A DNA stretch of 64,000 bases from Methanolobus vulcani. Its GTDB lineage: Archaea; Halobacteriota; Methanosarcinia; Methanosarcinales; Methanosarcinaceae. Under the pieces are notes generated by a model. That model worked only from the letters and a program-made list of their open reading frames with translations, was not told the DNA's origin and made no database searches. The DNA lies in contig NZ_FNCA01000011.1 of NCBI RefSeq assembly GCF_900100715.1, positions 37,080-101,079 of the forward strand, in the 5' to 3' direction. Both the position numbers and the translations under genes were made by a program. Shown in pieces: positions 44,379 through 52,967 of the stretch. Within the stretch, counting starts at the first letter, position 1. Every line of letters begins with the position of its first letter.

Positions 44379-45755
44379 TCATATCAGGGTGTCTGTTCTG
44401 AGTTTTATGCCACTCTCTGTAATGGCATATTCTTTTATTGAACGTTTATGTTTTGCACCTCTGGATTTTGTAACACACATGTATCTGCGGTCTCTTGCCT
44501 TGGAATTATGTAATATGAGCACAGAATCCATGATTGATGAGATATCTATCTTTTCGTTGCCCGGACAGTCAGCAGGTGCAATATCTGTTGTGAATAAAGA
44601 TGTGATATTCTTGCTTTTAAGGTAACTTGTAATTGAATACAAGTATCCTCTAAGTTCAAGCATATCGGGTATCGATATTTCCATGTGGTTAGTGCCATCA
44701 AAAAAGACTCTTTTTATATTGTTTGTTTCTATAGTTTCTTTTATTCTGTCAGCATGTTCTGCAGGATATATCTGATTTGGATTTGTGCATATAAAATGTA
44801 ATAGTCCTTTATTGATGTATTCTTCCAGTTTCCAGCCAATTCTTTTGGAATCAAGTATCATCTGATGGGCTGTGTCCTCAAAAGTGATAACCATTGCAGG
44901 TTCATTGTTCTCCAGTCCCTGTAGTATGAATTGCAATCCAAAAAGTTTCTTTCCGGTACCAGGGACACCCGCTACTAGTAAACTGTTATAACGGTATAAT
45001 CCACCTTCGAACATGCTGTCAAGGCCAGGAACGCCAATCTCGACTTGTGTATCATCAAGATTTATTTCTTTCATCGGTCTGAGTGGGGGATAGACGGTAA
45101 AACCAGATGAGTTGATGTCGTAAAGATATTTGTGTGAGGTGATCTCTGAACGTTTGCCCGGATCAATTCCTCTCATTTTTATAAATTCCAGTCTGTGGTC
45201 TGCTCTGCTATTCCTGTCTTCTCGGGTAAGATATATTATTCCATCAGAAAGGTGGCTGACAACAGAATTGTGGATATCTGATTTGAGTAGTTCTCCAGCC
45301 AGGAATGTTACCATATTCCTTTCCTGCAACATGGAATCAAGAGTATAGAAGAATCTTCTTTTTTCCTGTTCGATAAAACCATATCCAAGCGGTGTAATCG
45401 GATCGATCACAAGTCTGTCAGGTTTAATTGATTCAAGGATATTTCCTATTTCTATTAATGTGGTCAGTGGATCTTTTTCAGCCAGTTGTCTGTTTATTGG
45501 ATGAACTTCAAAGGAATCCTCATAAAAATCAAGCGTTGAATTATAAAGCTTCAGTTTTTCAGGATTTTCGGTTGTGATTGGAATGTAAAGAGCTTTCTCT
45601 CCATTTTTGGACGCGTTTGATAACATCTGGAGTGACATAATGGTTTTACCCACACCTGCAGATCCTGCTATCAGGACTGTGGAGGGCGACATAATTCCTC
45701 CAAGGATTGTATCAAGTCCTTTGATACCACACGAAATATGTTTTAATTGATCCAT
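44379..45755 (-). CDS. Two-domain KaiC-like RecA ATPase with degenerate second P-loop
   Basis: 458 aa built from two KaiC domains. The first has CGIKGLDTILGGI and Walker A GSAGVGKT (31-38). The second has GVPGLDSMFEGG and GVPGTGKK (263-270), where the Walker A Ser/Thr is replaced by Lys. LVIDPITPLG and RVFFDGTNHM are Walker B-like. No KaiA or KaiB is in the window, so a clock role is not implied. Signalling or regulatory ATPases of this type are common in archaea; the target is unknown. Confidence 0.82.
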   Translation of the reverse strand: MDQLKHISCGIKGLDTILGGIMSPSTVLIAGSAGVGKTIMSLQMLSNASKNGEKALYIPITTENPEKLKLYNSTLDFYEDSFEVHPINRQLAEKDPLTTLIEIGNILESIKPDRLVIDPITPLGYGFIEQEKRRFFYTLDSMLQERNMVTFLAGELLKSDIHNSVVSHLSDGIIYLTREDRNSRADHRLEFIKMRGIDPGKRSEITSHKYLYDINSSGFTVYPPLRPMKEINLDDTQVEIGVPGLDSMFEGGLYRYNSLLVAGVPGTGKKLFGLQFILQGLENNEPAMVITFEDTAHQMILDSKRIGWKLEEYINKGLLHFICTNPNQIYPAEHADRIKETIETNNIKRVFFDGTNHMEISIPDMLELRGYLYSITSYLKSKNITSLFTTDIAPADCPGNEKIDISSIMDSVLILHNSKARDRRYMCVTKSRGAKHKRSIKEYAITESGIKLRTDTLI

Positions 45756-45844
45756 TTTATCCCAGGTTTCATTTATCGTCTCAATAAATGTTTATTCGTT
45801 AATTTAATATATACTTTTATATAATTAGTTGTTGGTGAAAAAAA

Positions 45845-45988
45845 GTGAATTATAGATGTCCTGTTTGTGAAGGTAAAATGAACCGCTGGAGATATCCTGT
45901 ACTAAAAAGATATGATCACTTTGGCCGCACGCTGGCAATCTATAAATGTGTGGAATGCGGCCATGAAGAGATGTATCCTGATTTCTGA
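45845..45988 (+). CDS. 47-aa zinc-ribbon protein, unknown
   Basis: A short gene starting at GTG 45845 with GGTGA six bases upstream. The product MNYRCPVCEG... has two CX2C pairs, Cys5/Cys8 and Cys35/Cys38 (YKCVECGHEE), fitting one zinc ribbon. An AT-rich promoter-like stretch precedes it. It lies between the start of one KaiC-like gene and the end of another. Function is unknown; a nucleic acid or protein adaptor is possible. Confidence 0.7.
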   Translation: MNYRCPVCEGKMNRWRYPVLKRYDHFGRTLAIYKCVECGHEEMYPDF

Positions 45989-45993
45989 TCAAT

Positions 45994-46773
45994 TTAGAAC
46001 ATTGAATATACTTCTTCATGCGGATGGATTACAAATCCGCCAGGAGTTATATCATATGGATGGATCTTCTTGCTATGGTCAGATCCTCTCATCTTGTATA
46101 TTTCCATACTTCGCATTCTGACGTTCTCGTGTCTCTTGTAGTATAATACTATAGTACCATCAGTGACGAAGTTTTCGACACCAAATCTTGAAGGTTTGGA
46201 TTCGTCAATTAGTTCACAGGTCATCATCGAAGTAAGGCCAATAACTTCCAGTGTGGTGCTGAGTTTAAGAAGTTCAATTCTGATCTTCGCAGGATCCTGC
46301 AGGTAGAAGCTAACAGAAGTTGTCGAATCAACAAGTGCACGTTTTGCATTAATCTCTTCCTGTGTAGCTATTATCTGGTCCATCATGGATCTGATGTCGA
46401 ATGGTCTTACGTCAACATATTTTTCTTGGGAAGGAATACCTATTTTGGTTGAGCATGCATCGATAATTACGAGTTTGTTTTCATCTTCAAGTGCCTGAAG
46501 GTCCCAGCCGAACTTAAGAACATTTTCTCTAATCTGTTCGGGTCTTTCTTCAGTTGCCACAATGATTCCATTCTCTCCGTATTTCGTGATCCCATTATAG
46601 ATGAATTGTATGGAAAAATTTGTTTTTCCTGCACCTGATGTACCTGATATAAGATATGTTCTGTCACGTATCAGACCGCCACCACATAATTCGTCAAAAC
46701 CCGGAATGCCTGTTTTGACACGATTTGTTTCGTCATCCATTGATATTTCTTCAGAAACTGCACCATCGAACAT
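45994..46773 (-). CDS. Single-domain KaiC-like RecA ATPase
   Basis: 259 aa. RVKTGIPGFDELCGGG, Walker A GTSGAGKT (44-51), the catalytic pair in IIVATEERPEQI, and a Walker B-like KRALVDSTTSVS. The C-terminal IYKMRGSDHSKKIHPYDIT is typical of KaiC-like GvpD/RecA-superfamily regulators. It is the intact single-domain counterpart of the double-domain gene next to it. Target unknown. Confidence 0.85.
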   Translation of the reverse strand: MFDGAVSEEISMDDETNRVKTGIPGFDELCGGGLIRDRTYLISGTSGAGKTNFSIQFIYNGITKYGENGIIVATEERPEQIRENVLKFGWDLQALEDENKLVIIDACSTKIGIPSQEKYVDVRPFDIRSMMDQIIATQEEINAKRALVDSTTSVSFYLQDPAKIRIELLKLSTTLEVIGLTSMMTCELIDESKPSRFGVENFVTDGTIVLYYKRHENVRMRSMEIYKMRGSDHSKKIHPYDITPGGFVIHPHEEVYSMF

Positions 46774-47151
46774 CTTATTATTTCACTCCTTGATAATTGG
46801 TAATTCCCTCATTGATTATATCGAAAATTTTCTGAACTTGCCAGACTTTTATTTCATGTCCCTTTTATGTAATAACATATATAAATATGTTGAACTATTC
46901 TAGCTTCAATGGCATTGATTTCATGGATTTTCCGTGAAAACTAAATTCCTGCATCGACGATTAGTGAAGAATATTTCATTTTTTGTCTGTTTTTCCCTTT
47001 AAATCTCATGACGAGTTCGACATTTACCGTCGAATGCATCGATGTTTGCCAATGCAATGCGATAATTGTTCTGTTTTAGACCACAAAAGATTTAAAACGG
47101 CAATTGTTTAATAGAACACTTGTAATCCAATATGACGGGATTAGGAGGGTG

Positions 47152-47205
47152 ATGAAGTCTCCTTCGGCAATAAACGAACTGTCTTGTTTGTGGCCAGAAG
47201 ACTAA
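47152..47205 (+). CDS. Candidate 17-aa leader ORF in the S-layer mRNA
   Basis: AGGAGGGTG directly precedes ATG 47152, and the frame reads MKSPSAINELSCLWPED then TAA. AGGAG can also pair with CTCCT (47157-47161 region), which would hide the ribosome site. It may be a regulatory leader peptide or a chance ORF in a structured leader. Confidence 0.35.
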   Translation: MKSPSAINELSCLWPED

Positions 47206-47226
47206 TAAGGCGAAGCTCGCTTTATT
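47204..47226 (+). promoter_or_regulatory. Leader hairpin before the S-layer gene
   Basis: AATAAGGCGA (47204-47213) pairs with TCGCTTTATT (47217-47226) over ten bases (one G-U), with a 3-base loop. It overlaps the stop codon of the small leader ORF and lies about 45 bases before the S-layer ATG. It could protect the mRNA or attenuate it. Confidence 0.5.
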
Positions 47227-47273
47227 CTTTGATTCTCACTCTTTTATTACATGAATAAATACGGAGGAAAATA

Positions 47274-49319
47274 ATGAAAAGATTTACAACAATCGCATTG
47301 GTTGTTCTTGTGGCATTAGCTACTTTAATAGTGCCTGCAAGTGCAGCTAATTCTGTTGAAGTCAGGGGTACTGTTTACAACGGTTCTTCTCTTGATAACA
47401 TTATAGCGACTTCAGCAGCTGGAAATGATACACTCAAATCTGCATATATTGAGATGACACCACAGACATTTGCTGGATTCTTCTACGACATTGATGATGA
47501 CACATCCACTGAGTCACTCAAGATTTACAACTATACTGCCACTGATGGTGACCTTGTTGATGGCAGAACCATCTCAAAGAACGGTGTAGTTTACAACACA
47601 TCCATCGCATTAGTTAACTATTCAAGTCCAAACCTTCTTGGTCAGTACAATGTTCTCGGTCTTTTTGCTGAGAAGTACATCCCACTGAAGGATACAACAC
47701 CGGACAAGCTCGGTAAGCTTCTCCTCGATGAAGACCAGAAGTACACTCTCAGGACCGGTTCCGCTCTTGATCTTGGTGATGGCTATGCAGTCACTGCCAA
47801 GCAGGTAGATGTTGACGGTAAGAAGGTATGGATGGAGCTTACCAAGGACGGCGAGTTCGTAGAAGATGAAGTACTTGACCTTACAAACGGCGCTCAGACC
47901 TGGGACTACCAGAGAGACGGTGTTGCAGGTGAGGACGATGTATCTGTATTCAAGGTCAACGTCACTGACGTATTCCAGGGACAGGTCGACAGTCTTGCTG
48001 TAATCGACGGTGTTTGGCTCATGGACTACTCCAACATACTCGAGATCCAGACCGATGACACATTCGGTGATCTGAAGGTCAAGACAGTAGGTACAAACTA
48101 CCTTACCCTTAAGAACGACAACTCAATAACCCTTACAAAGAACAAGAAAGTCTCAATCGCAGAAGGTCTCTATTTCCAGACTGCAGACTCTGATGATGTC
48201 AGGTTCTTCCTTATGAAAGAATACACCGCTGCAGGTACATATGATGTCCGTGGTTCAGTATCAACCGGTACTGGTGGAGCTACCCCTGTAACATCATGGG
48301 ACTACTCCAACTTTGCAGGTTTCTTCTACGACCTTGATGATAATATCTCAACAGAGGTTCTGACCATCCTTCAGCCAACTGTAAGTAGCAGCAGCCGCAC
48401 AATTGACAAGGATAACCTTACCTATACAACCACAATTGCATCCGTAGATTATGCAAGTCCAAACCTTCTTGGTCAGTACGATGTTCTCGGTCTTTTTGCT
48501 GAGAAATACATCCCACTGAAGTCCACAACACCTGACAAGCTCGGTAAGCTTCTCCTTGATGAGGACCAGAAATACACTCTCAGGACCGGTTCCGCTCTTG
48601 ATCTTGGTGATGGTTATGCAGTCACTGCCAAGCAGGTAGATGTTGACGGTAAGAAGGTATGGATGGAGCTCACCAAGGACGGCGAGTTCGTGGAAGATGA
48701 AGTACTTGACCTTACAAACGGCGCTCAGACCTGGGACTACCAGAGAGACGGTGTTGCAGGCGAGGACGATGTATCTGTATTCAAGGTCAACGTCACTGAC
48801 GTGTTCCAGGGACAGGTCGACAGCCTTGCTGTAATCGACGGTGTCTGGCTCATGGACTACTCCAGCATACTCGAGATCCAGACCGATGACACATTCGGCG
48901 ACATGAAGGTCAAGACAGTCGGTACAAGCTCACTTACCCTCAAGAACGATAACTCAATAACCCTTACAAAGAACAAGGACATTGATATCGCAGAAGGTAT
49001 GAAGTTCAAGACTGCAGATTCTGACACACTTAGGTTCTACCCATTCGTAGAGAAGACCATTGGTGAATCTACAACAGGTACAACAACAGAGCCAACAGTA
49101 ACAGAACCAACCACTGAGCAGCCAACTGAGAATGTAACTGAGCAGCCAACTGAGAATGTAACTGAGCAGCCAACAACTGAGCAGCCAACAACTGAGCAGC
49201 CAACAACTGAACAGCCAACAACTAATGATACAGGCACAGAACAGCCAAGTCCAGGATTTGAAGCTGTCTTCGCAGTTGCTGGTCTCCTTGCAGTTGCATA
49301 CCTTGTCAGAAGGAACTAA
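47274..49319 (+). CDS. Major S-layer protein, two DUF1608-type domains and PGF-CTERM tail
   Basis: 681 aa. Signal peptide to about residue 24 (VPASA-A), two tandem S-layer domains (about 28-300 and 305-580), a Thr/Pro/Glu-rich linker of TEQPT repeats, and a C-terminal PGFEAVFAVAGLLAVAYLVRRN tail that fits archaeosortase-type PGF-CTERM processing. The Methanosarcina S-layer protein has this two-domain plan. The two domains share a nearly identical 520-base stretch. Codon choice suggests very high expression. GGAGG precedes the ATG. Confidence 0.93.
   Translation: MKRFTTIALVVLVALATLIVPASAANSVEVRGTVYNGSSLDNIIATSAAGNDTLKSAYIEMTPQTFAGFFYDIDDDTSTESLKIYNYTATDGDLVDGRTISKNGVVYNTSIALVNYSSPNLLGQYNVLGLFAEKYIPLKDTTPDKLGKLLLDEDQKYTLRTGSALDLGDGYAVTAKQVDVDGKKVWMELTKDGEFVEDEVLDLTNGAQTWDYQRDGVAGEDDVSVFKVNVTDVFQGQVDSLAVIDGVWLMDYSNILEIQTDDTFGDLKVKTVGTNYLTLKNDNSITLTKNKKVSIAEGLYFQTADSDDVRFFLMKEYTAAGTYDVRGSVSTGTGGATPVTSWDYSNFAGFFYDLDDNISTEVLTILQPTVSSSSRTIDKDNLTYTTTIASVDYASPNLLGQYDVLGLFAEKYIPLKSTTPDKLGKLLLDEDQKYTLRTGSALDLGDGYAVTAKQVDVDGKKVWMELTKDGEFVEDEVLDLTNGAQTWDYQRDGVAGEDDVSVFKVNVTDVFQGQVDSLAVIDGVWLMDYSSILEIQTDDTFGDMKVKTVGTSSLTLKNDNSITLTKNKDIDIAEGMKFKTADSDTLRFYPFVEKTIGESTTGTTTEPTVTEPTTEQPTENVTEQPTENVTEQPTTEQPTTEQPTTEQPTTNDTGTEQPSPGFEAVFAVAGLLAVAYLVRRN
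47623..48977 (+). repeat. Near-identical internal duplication in the S-layer gene
   Basis: The stretches 47623-48146 and 48454-48977, 831 bases apart, are almost identical in DNA, including most third codon positions. The encoded YTLRTGSALDLGDGYAVTAK to VIDGVWLMDYS region is identical. The parts of each domain before it have diverged strongly. Confidence 0.8.
49113..49222 (+). repeat. TEQPT-coding tandem repeat
   Basis: Repeats of ACTGAGCAGCCAACA-type units (15 bases) and 24-base units with GAGAATGTA encode TEQPTENV and TEQPT. They form the O-glycosylation-like linker before the sorting tail, and copy number may vary. Confidence 0.8.
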
Positions 49320-49333
49320 GATAAATAATATCT

Positions 49334-49369
49334 AGAAGGGATATTCCCTTCTGGAACTCTTTTTTTTTT
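49334..49369 (+). terminator. Strong terminator after the S-layer gene
   Basis: AGAAGGG (49334-49340), loop ATATT, CCCTTCT (49346-49352), then a run of ten T ending at 49369. Confidence 0.8.
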
Positions 49370-49397
49370 AAATTGATTTCTACTATGAGGTCAGACT

Positions 49398-49952
49398 ATG
49401 CTTAAAAAAATACTAATTATAATGTCTCTTTTCGTATTGTTTGTTTCAATATCTGGATGCCTGAATAACAACCAAAGCACTGATAATGAAGCATCAAGTG
49501 TTGTATTGACAACACCACAAGAACTTATCGTGGTAAACGAACTTCCTGCAGGTTTTGAGTATATGGGTGCTCCTTCTATGTCAATAGGGGATGTTCAAAG
49601 AGACTATGTTGCTACTGCAGGAATAAAGTCCGCTGCAGAAGGCTTGTATAAGTATTCAGATAAAATTGACTTCAATATTGACGTAATTGAGATGGATAAT
49701 ACCACTGCTGCGGAGAATCTCATTTCGCAATATAAAGCAGGGTTCAAAGAACTTCCTGCAGGTGATCGCTTTACTGAAGAATCATTTAATGGTCATTCTT
49801 CTACAATAATCAAAAAGTACGTCGTCTCTGGCGGTCAGGATGTTCCGAGGTATGTATATCTCTGGAATAACGATAATTTTGTATTTGTAGTAAGTGGTGC
49901 CACAGATGATTCTGCACTCTTGCGCACTTTTGTCGAATCAACCGGTTATTAG
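49398..49952 (+). CDS. Lipoprotein of unknown function
   Basis: 184 aa with a lipobox VSISGCLNN (Cys about 21) after a hydrophobic signal, then a mature domain of about 150 residues with two LPAG motifs (ELPAGFEYMG, ELPAGDRFT). It is anchored outside the cell by inference. It lies downstream of the S-layer terminator, so it probably has its own weak promoter. I cannot name a family. Confidence 0.7.
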   Translation: MLKKILIIMSLFVLFVSISGCLNNNQSTDNEASSVVLTTPQELIVVNELPAGFEYMGAPSMSIGDVQRDYVATAGIKSAAEGLYKYSDKIDFNIDVIEMDNTTAAENLISQYKAGFKELPAGDRFTEESFNGHSSTIIKKYVVSGGQDVPRYVYLWNNDNFVFVVSGATDDSALLRTFVESTGY

Positions 49953-50048
49953 GCCGGTCATATTCTATTTTTTGGAATAGTATTTTCGTTTTTCATTAGT
50001 TTCAATCGATACGCTTTAATATGACTTTGCCCTTTTACATGCTGCACT

Positions 50049-50159
50049 GCCCGGATAGCCTAGTTGGTTGGGGCGCCAGACTCATAGGGAATAAAATTCC
50101 GTGCGTCCAAAATCTCCTGAGATATCTGGAGGTCGCGTGTTCGAGTCACGCTCCGGGCA
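50049..50159 (+). tRNA. Elongator tRNA-Met (CAT) with intron
   Basis: GCCCGGA/TCCGGGC acceptor stem, anticodon stem CCAGA/TCTGG with loop C-T-CAT-A, and a T arm GCGTGTTCGAGTCACGC. A 37-base intron (50087-50123) sits directly after position 37, the canonical archaeal site cut by the splicing endonuclease. The acceptor differs from archaeal initiator tRNA (AGCGGG) and Ile2 tRNA, so the elongator is favoured. Confidence 0.9.
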
Positions 50160-50223
50160 CTCTTTCTTATTTTTCTTTTACTTCAACGCAAAGCATATAT
50201 GTTGCAAGCCTGTAAGGATAGTC

Positions 50224-52947
50224 ATGAACTTTCAGATACTGGACGCTGATTATATAGGGCATGAAAGTGGTCCTGTGATCCGTCTTTTTGGTAGAGCTGA
50301 AGATGGACAGAGCGTCTGTTGTTTTGTACCGAGATTTGAACCTTATTTCTATATGAATGCAGATGGAGAGCTCGATAAGCTTGCCACTATGTTGAAAGAA
50401 AGGTTTGATGTAATCAAAAAGGTAGATATAGTTCCAAAATTTGAACCTGTGGGTTATCAGGTATCAAAGAAACCAATGTTACGTATTACTACTATGGAAC
50501 CACGTAATGTTCCTGAAATACGTGACGATGTCCTTACTCTTCCTGGTGCAAAAGAAGTATATGAGACTGATATCCTCTTTAGAAACCGTTTCATGATCGA
50601 TACGGATCTGCATGGTATGGGCTGGGTAACAGCAGAGGGCATTTCAGAAAGTCCTATCTCTAACGATCATATTTATTGTGATTCTATTTTCACCGCAACT
50701 TCTGTCAGAGAAACTGAAAAGCTCTCCATTGCTCCACTTAAACATGTATCATTCGACATTGAATGTCTTCCCATAGATGGTTCAATGCCTGTGCCTGAGT
50801 CATCTCCGGTTATTATGGTAAGTATGTCTTTCAGTCCTGCGTTCAATGGACATGATACTCTTGTTCTGGTATCAAAAAAAGTAGAAGGTTCAGATGATGA
50901 TGTCCTGAGTTTTGATTCCGAGACTCAGATGCTTAACCGGTTCTTTGAGTTGTTCCAGGAATATGATCCAGATATTGTATCTGGTTATAACATAAATGAT
51001 TTTGATATTCCTTACATCGCTGACAGGGTTGCTGTCCTGTCGAACGCCGGGGAAACCGTCAGACCAACAGTCGGGCGTGATGGGAGGGTACTGAGTTACC
51101 GCAAGATAGGCAACAGGACAATGGTATCAATTCCTGGAAGGGTTGTTGTGGATGCATTGCCACTTATAAGAAGCCAGTACAGTCTTAAGCGTTATACGCT
51201 GAGGAACGTGGCAAAAGAGCTACTGGACATGGAGAAATTGGATGTTGTGCCATCCGAGATGGAAGAATACTGGCTAGATGATGGTGAAAAGCTCCTAAAG
51301 TTTATAGATTATGCACGCAGGGACTCAGAACTTGCAATCGAACTAATCCTGAAGCTTCGTCTTCTTGATAAGCATATAGCAGTGGCTCAGGTTAGTGGCT
51401 CTCTCCTGCAGGAAGTTGTCGACGGTGGTCAGACTTCAATGGTTGATAATCTCCTTTTGAGAGAATATGGTAAGCAAGGAAGGGTTATTCCCCCAAAGCC
51501 AAGTGATGAGCTTGTAGCAATAAGGAATCGCAGCAGCGAGGGTCTGAAAGGCGGTGAAGTGCTGGAACCTAAAAAAGGCCTGCTTGAGAATGTTGTGATT
51601 CTTGATTATAAATCACTGTATCCCACTATTATGATGGCACATAACCTCTGTTATACGACTGTCGTGGAGCAGGATCGCCCTGAAGAAGGTAAAACTATAA
51701 TTCCTCCTTCTGGTGGTGAGTTTGTTTCTGCAGATGTCTCTAAAGGTATTATGCCATCTATTCTTGAAAGCCTGCTTCTGAGAAGGGTTGAGACCAAGAA
51801 GAAAATGAAAGATGCATCAGATGAATCTGAATATCGTGTACTTGATGCTACTCAGCTTGCACTGAAGATTCTGCTTAATAGTTTTTATGGTTACTCTGGA
51901 TATACCCGCGCAAAACTTTACAGTCTGACTCTTGCAAACGCTGTAACCAGTTTTGGCAGGGAAAACATTCTCAATACACGTGCGCTTATCAATGGTGGCA
52001 TAAGTAAAGTTATTCTGAAAGATGATTCTGCTTATTTTACAGAGGAATTGTCCTCCATTGCACCGAACGACCACGTGGTGTCCCTTTCAGTAGTTTATGG
52101 CGATACTGACAGTGTGTTTGTTCAGTGCACTTCCAGGCAGGAAATATCGCTTGATGATGCCGGGCTGGTAGGCAGCAAGATCGCTGCAACAGTTTCAGCT
52201 TCTCTTCCCGATCCAATGGAATTAGAATTCGAATCGATTGCAAAACGTGCACTTTTCATTGCAAAGAAGCGTTATGCAATATGGGTATTTGAAAGGTCAG
52301 GACAAGAATGGAAAGGCGGTATAAAAGTAAAGGGTATGGAAACGGTGCGCAGAGATTGGTGTGAGTTGACATCCAAGACTCTTAATCGTATCCTTGAGTT
52401 AGTGCTTAAGGAAGGTAATGTAGAAGCTGCTGTGCAACATGTTCGAAGTGTTGTTGATGGTGTAAGAAATATCGATGTTCAGAAAGATTCTGATATCATT
52501 GAAGATCTGACCATGACTCGTATGTTTTCCAAGAAAGCTACCAGCTATAAGAATAAACAACCACATCTGACAGTGGCGGAGAAAATTGAGGAAAGGACCG
52601 GAACTCCTCCTCCTGTGGGAGAACGTATTCCTTTTGTGATCGTAGCAGGAAAAGACCTTTTTGTGAATCGTGCTGAAGACCCTGAATACGTCAAGGAGAA
52701 CAATATTCCCATTGATGTGGACTATTATATCAAAAAACAGTTGTTGCCTCCGGTAGAGCGGATTCTGGGTGTTTTTGGAGTGGATATAGCTAACCTTGAC
52801 TATGATTCAAAGCAAAAAGGTTTGTTTGATTTCTCAGACAAGCCACCAGAATCTCCTGTTAAAAAGTTTAAGCAAAAGGAAGCAGAAGTAAAGATCCAGC
52901 AAACGCCTGTGAACAAAAAATCACAGAGTTCGCTGTTTGATTTTTAA
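50224..52947 (+). CDS. polB: Family B DNA polymerase
   Basis: 907 aa. Exonuclease motifs SFDIECLP, YDPDIVSGYNINDFDI and YARRDSEL; polymerase motifs LDYKSLYPTIMMAHNLC, KILLNSFYGYSGY, and VYGDTDSVF with the catalytic Asp pair. The C-terminus holds two PCNA-box-like motifs, QKGLFDF (864-870) and QSSLFDF (901-907, the very end). The start is ATG 50224 with AAGGAT upstream. An earlier in-frame codon at 50101 lies inside the tRNA gene and is not the start. Confidence 0.96.
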   Translation: MNFQILDADYIGHESGPVIRLFGRAEDGQSVCCFVPRFEPYFYMNADGELDKLATMLKERFDVIKKVDIVPKFEPVGYQVSKKPMLRITTMEPRNVPEIRDDVLTLPGAKEVYETDILFRNRFMIDTDLHGMGWVTAEGISESPISNDHIYCDSIFTATSVRETEKLSIAPLKHVSFDIECLPIDGSMPVPESSPVIMVSMSFSPAFNGHDTLVLVSKKVEGSDDDVLSFDSETQMLNRFFELFQEYDPDIVSGYNINDFDIPYIADRVAVLSNAGETVRPTVGRDGRVLSYRKIGNRTMVSIPGRVVVDALPLIRSQYSLKRYTLRNVAKELLDMEKLDVVPSEMEEYWLDDGEKLLKFIDYARRDSELAIELILKLRLLDKHIAVAQVSGSLLQEVVDGGQTSMVDNLLLREYGKQGRVIPPKPSDELVAIRNRSSEGLKGGEVLEPKKGLLENVVILDYKSLYPTIMMAHNLCYTTVVEQDRPEEGKTIIPPSGGEFVSADVSKGIMPSILESLLLRRVETKKKMKDASDESEYRVLDATQLALKILLNSFYGYSGYTRAKLYSLTLANAVTSFGRENILNTRALINGGISKVILKDDSAYFTEELSSIAPNDHVVSLSVVYGDTDSVFVQCTSRQEISLDDAGLVGSKIAATVSASLPDPMELEFESIAKRALFIAKKRYAIWVFERSGQEWKGGIKVKGMETVRRDWCELTSKTLNRILELVLKEGNVEAAVQHVRSVVDGVRNIDVQKDSDIIEDLTMTRMFSKKATSYKNKQPHLTVAEKIEERTGTPPPVGERIPFVIVAGKDLFVNRAEDPEYVKENNIPIDVDYYIKKQLLPPVERILGVFGVDIANLDYDSKQKGLFDFSDKPPESPVKKFKQKEAEVKIQQTPVNKKSQSSLFDF

Positions 52948-52967
52948 ATATTTCAATTACATTTAGA

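Larger units (their letters stand above)
46774..47273 (+). promoter_or_regulatory. S-layer gene upstream region and leader
   Basis: 500 bases without a conventional gene. TTCGAC-atttacc-GTCGAA (47016-47034) and the palindrome CATCGATG (47037-47044) lie 50-75 bases before a TATA-like TTTAAAAC (47091-47098). The expected start near 47120 gives a leader of about 150 nt. The leader holds a 17-codon ORF and a 10-bp hairpin (listed separately), then GGAGG before the S-layer ATG. The promoter of the minus-strand KaiC-like gene is near 46774-46900. Confidence 0.5.

Noticed and set aside
44379..46773. Circadian clock kai locus
   Set aside because: The genes are KaiC-like RecA ATPases without KaiA or KaiB, one has a degenerate P-loop, and such proteins are common archaeal regulators.
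50101..50223. Longer polymerase B start upstream of 50224
   Set aside because: The added residues would be translated from the tRNA-Met gene. ATG 50224 has a good ribosome site and fits the family N-terminus.
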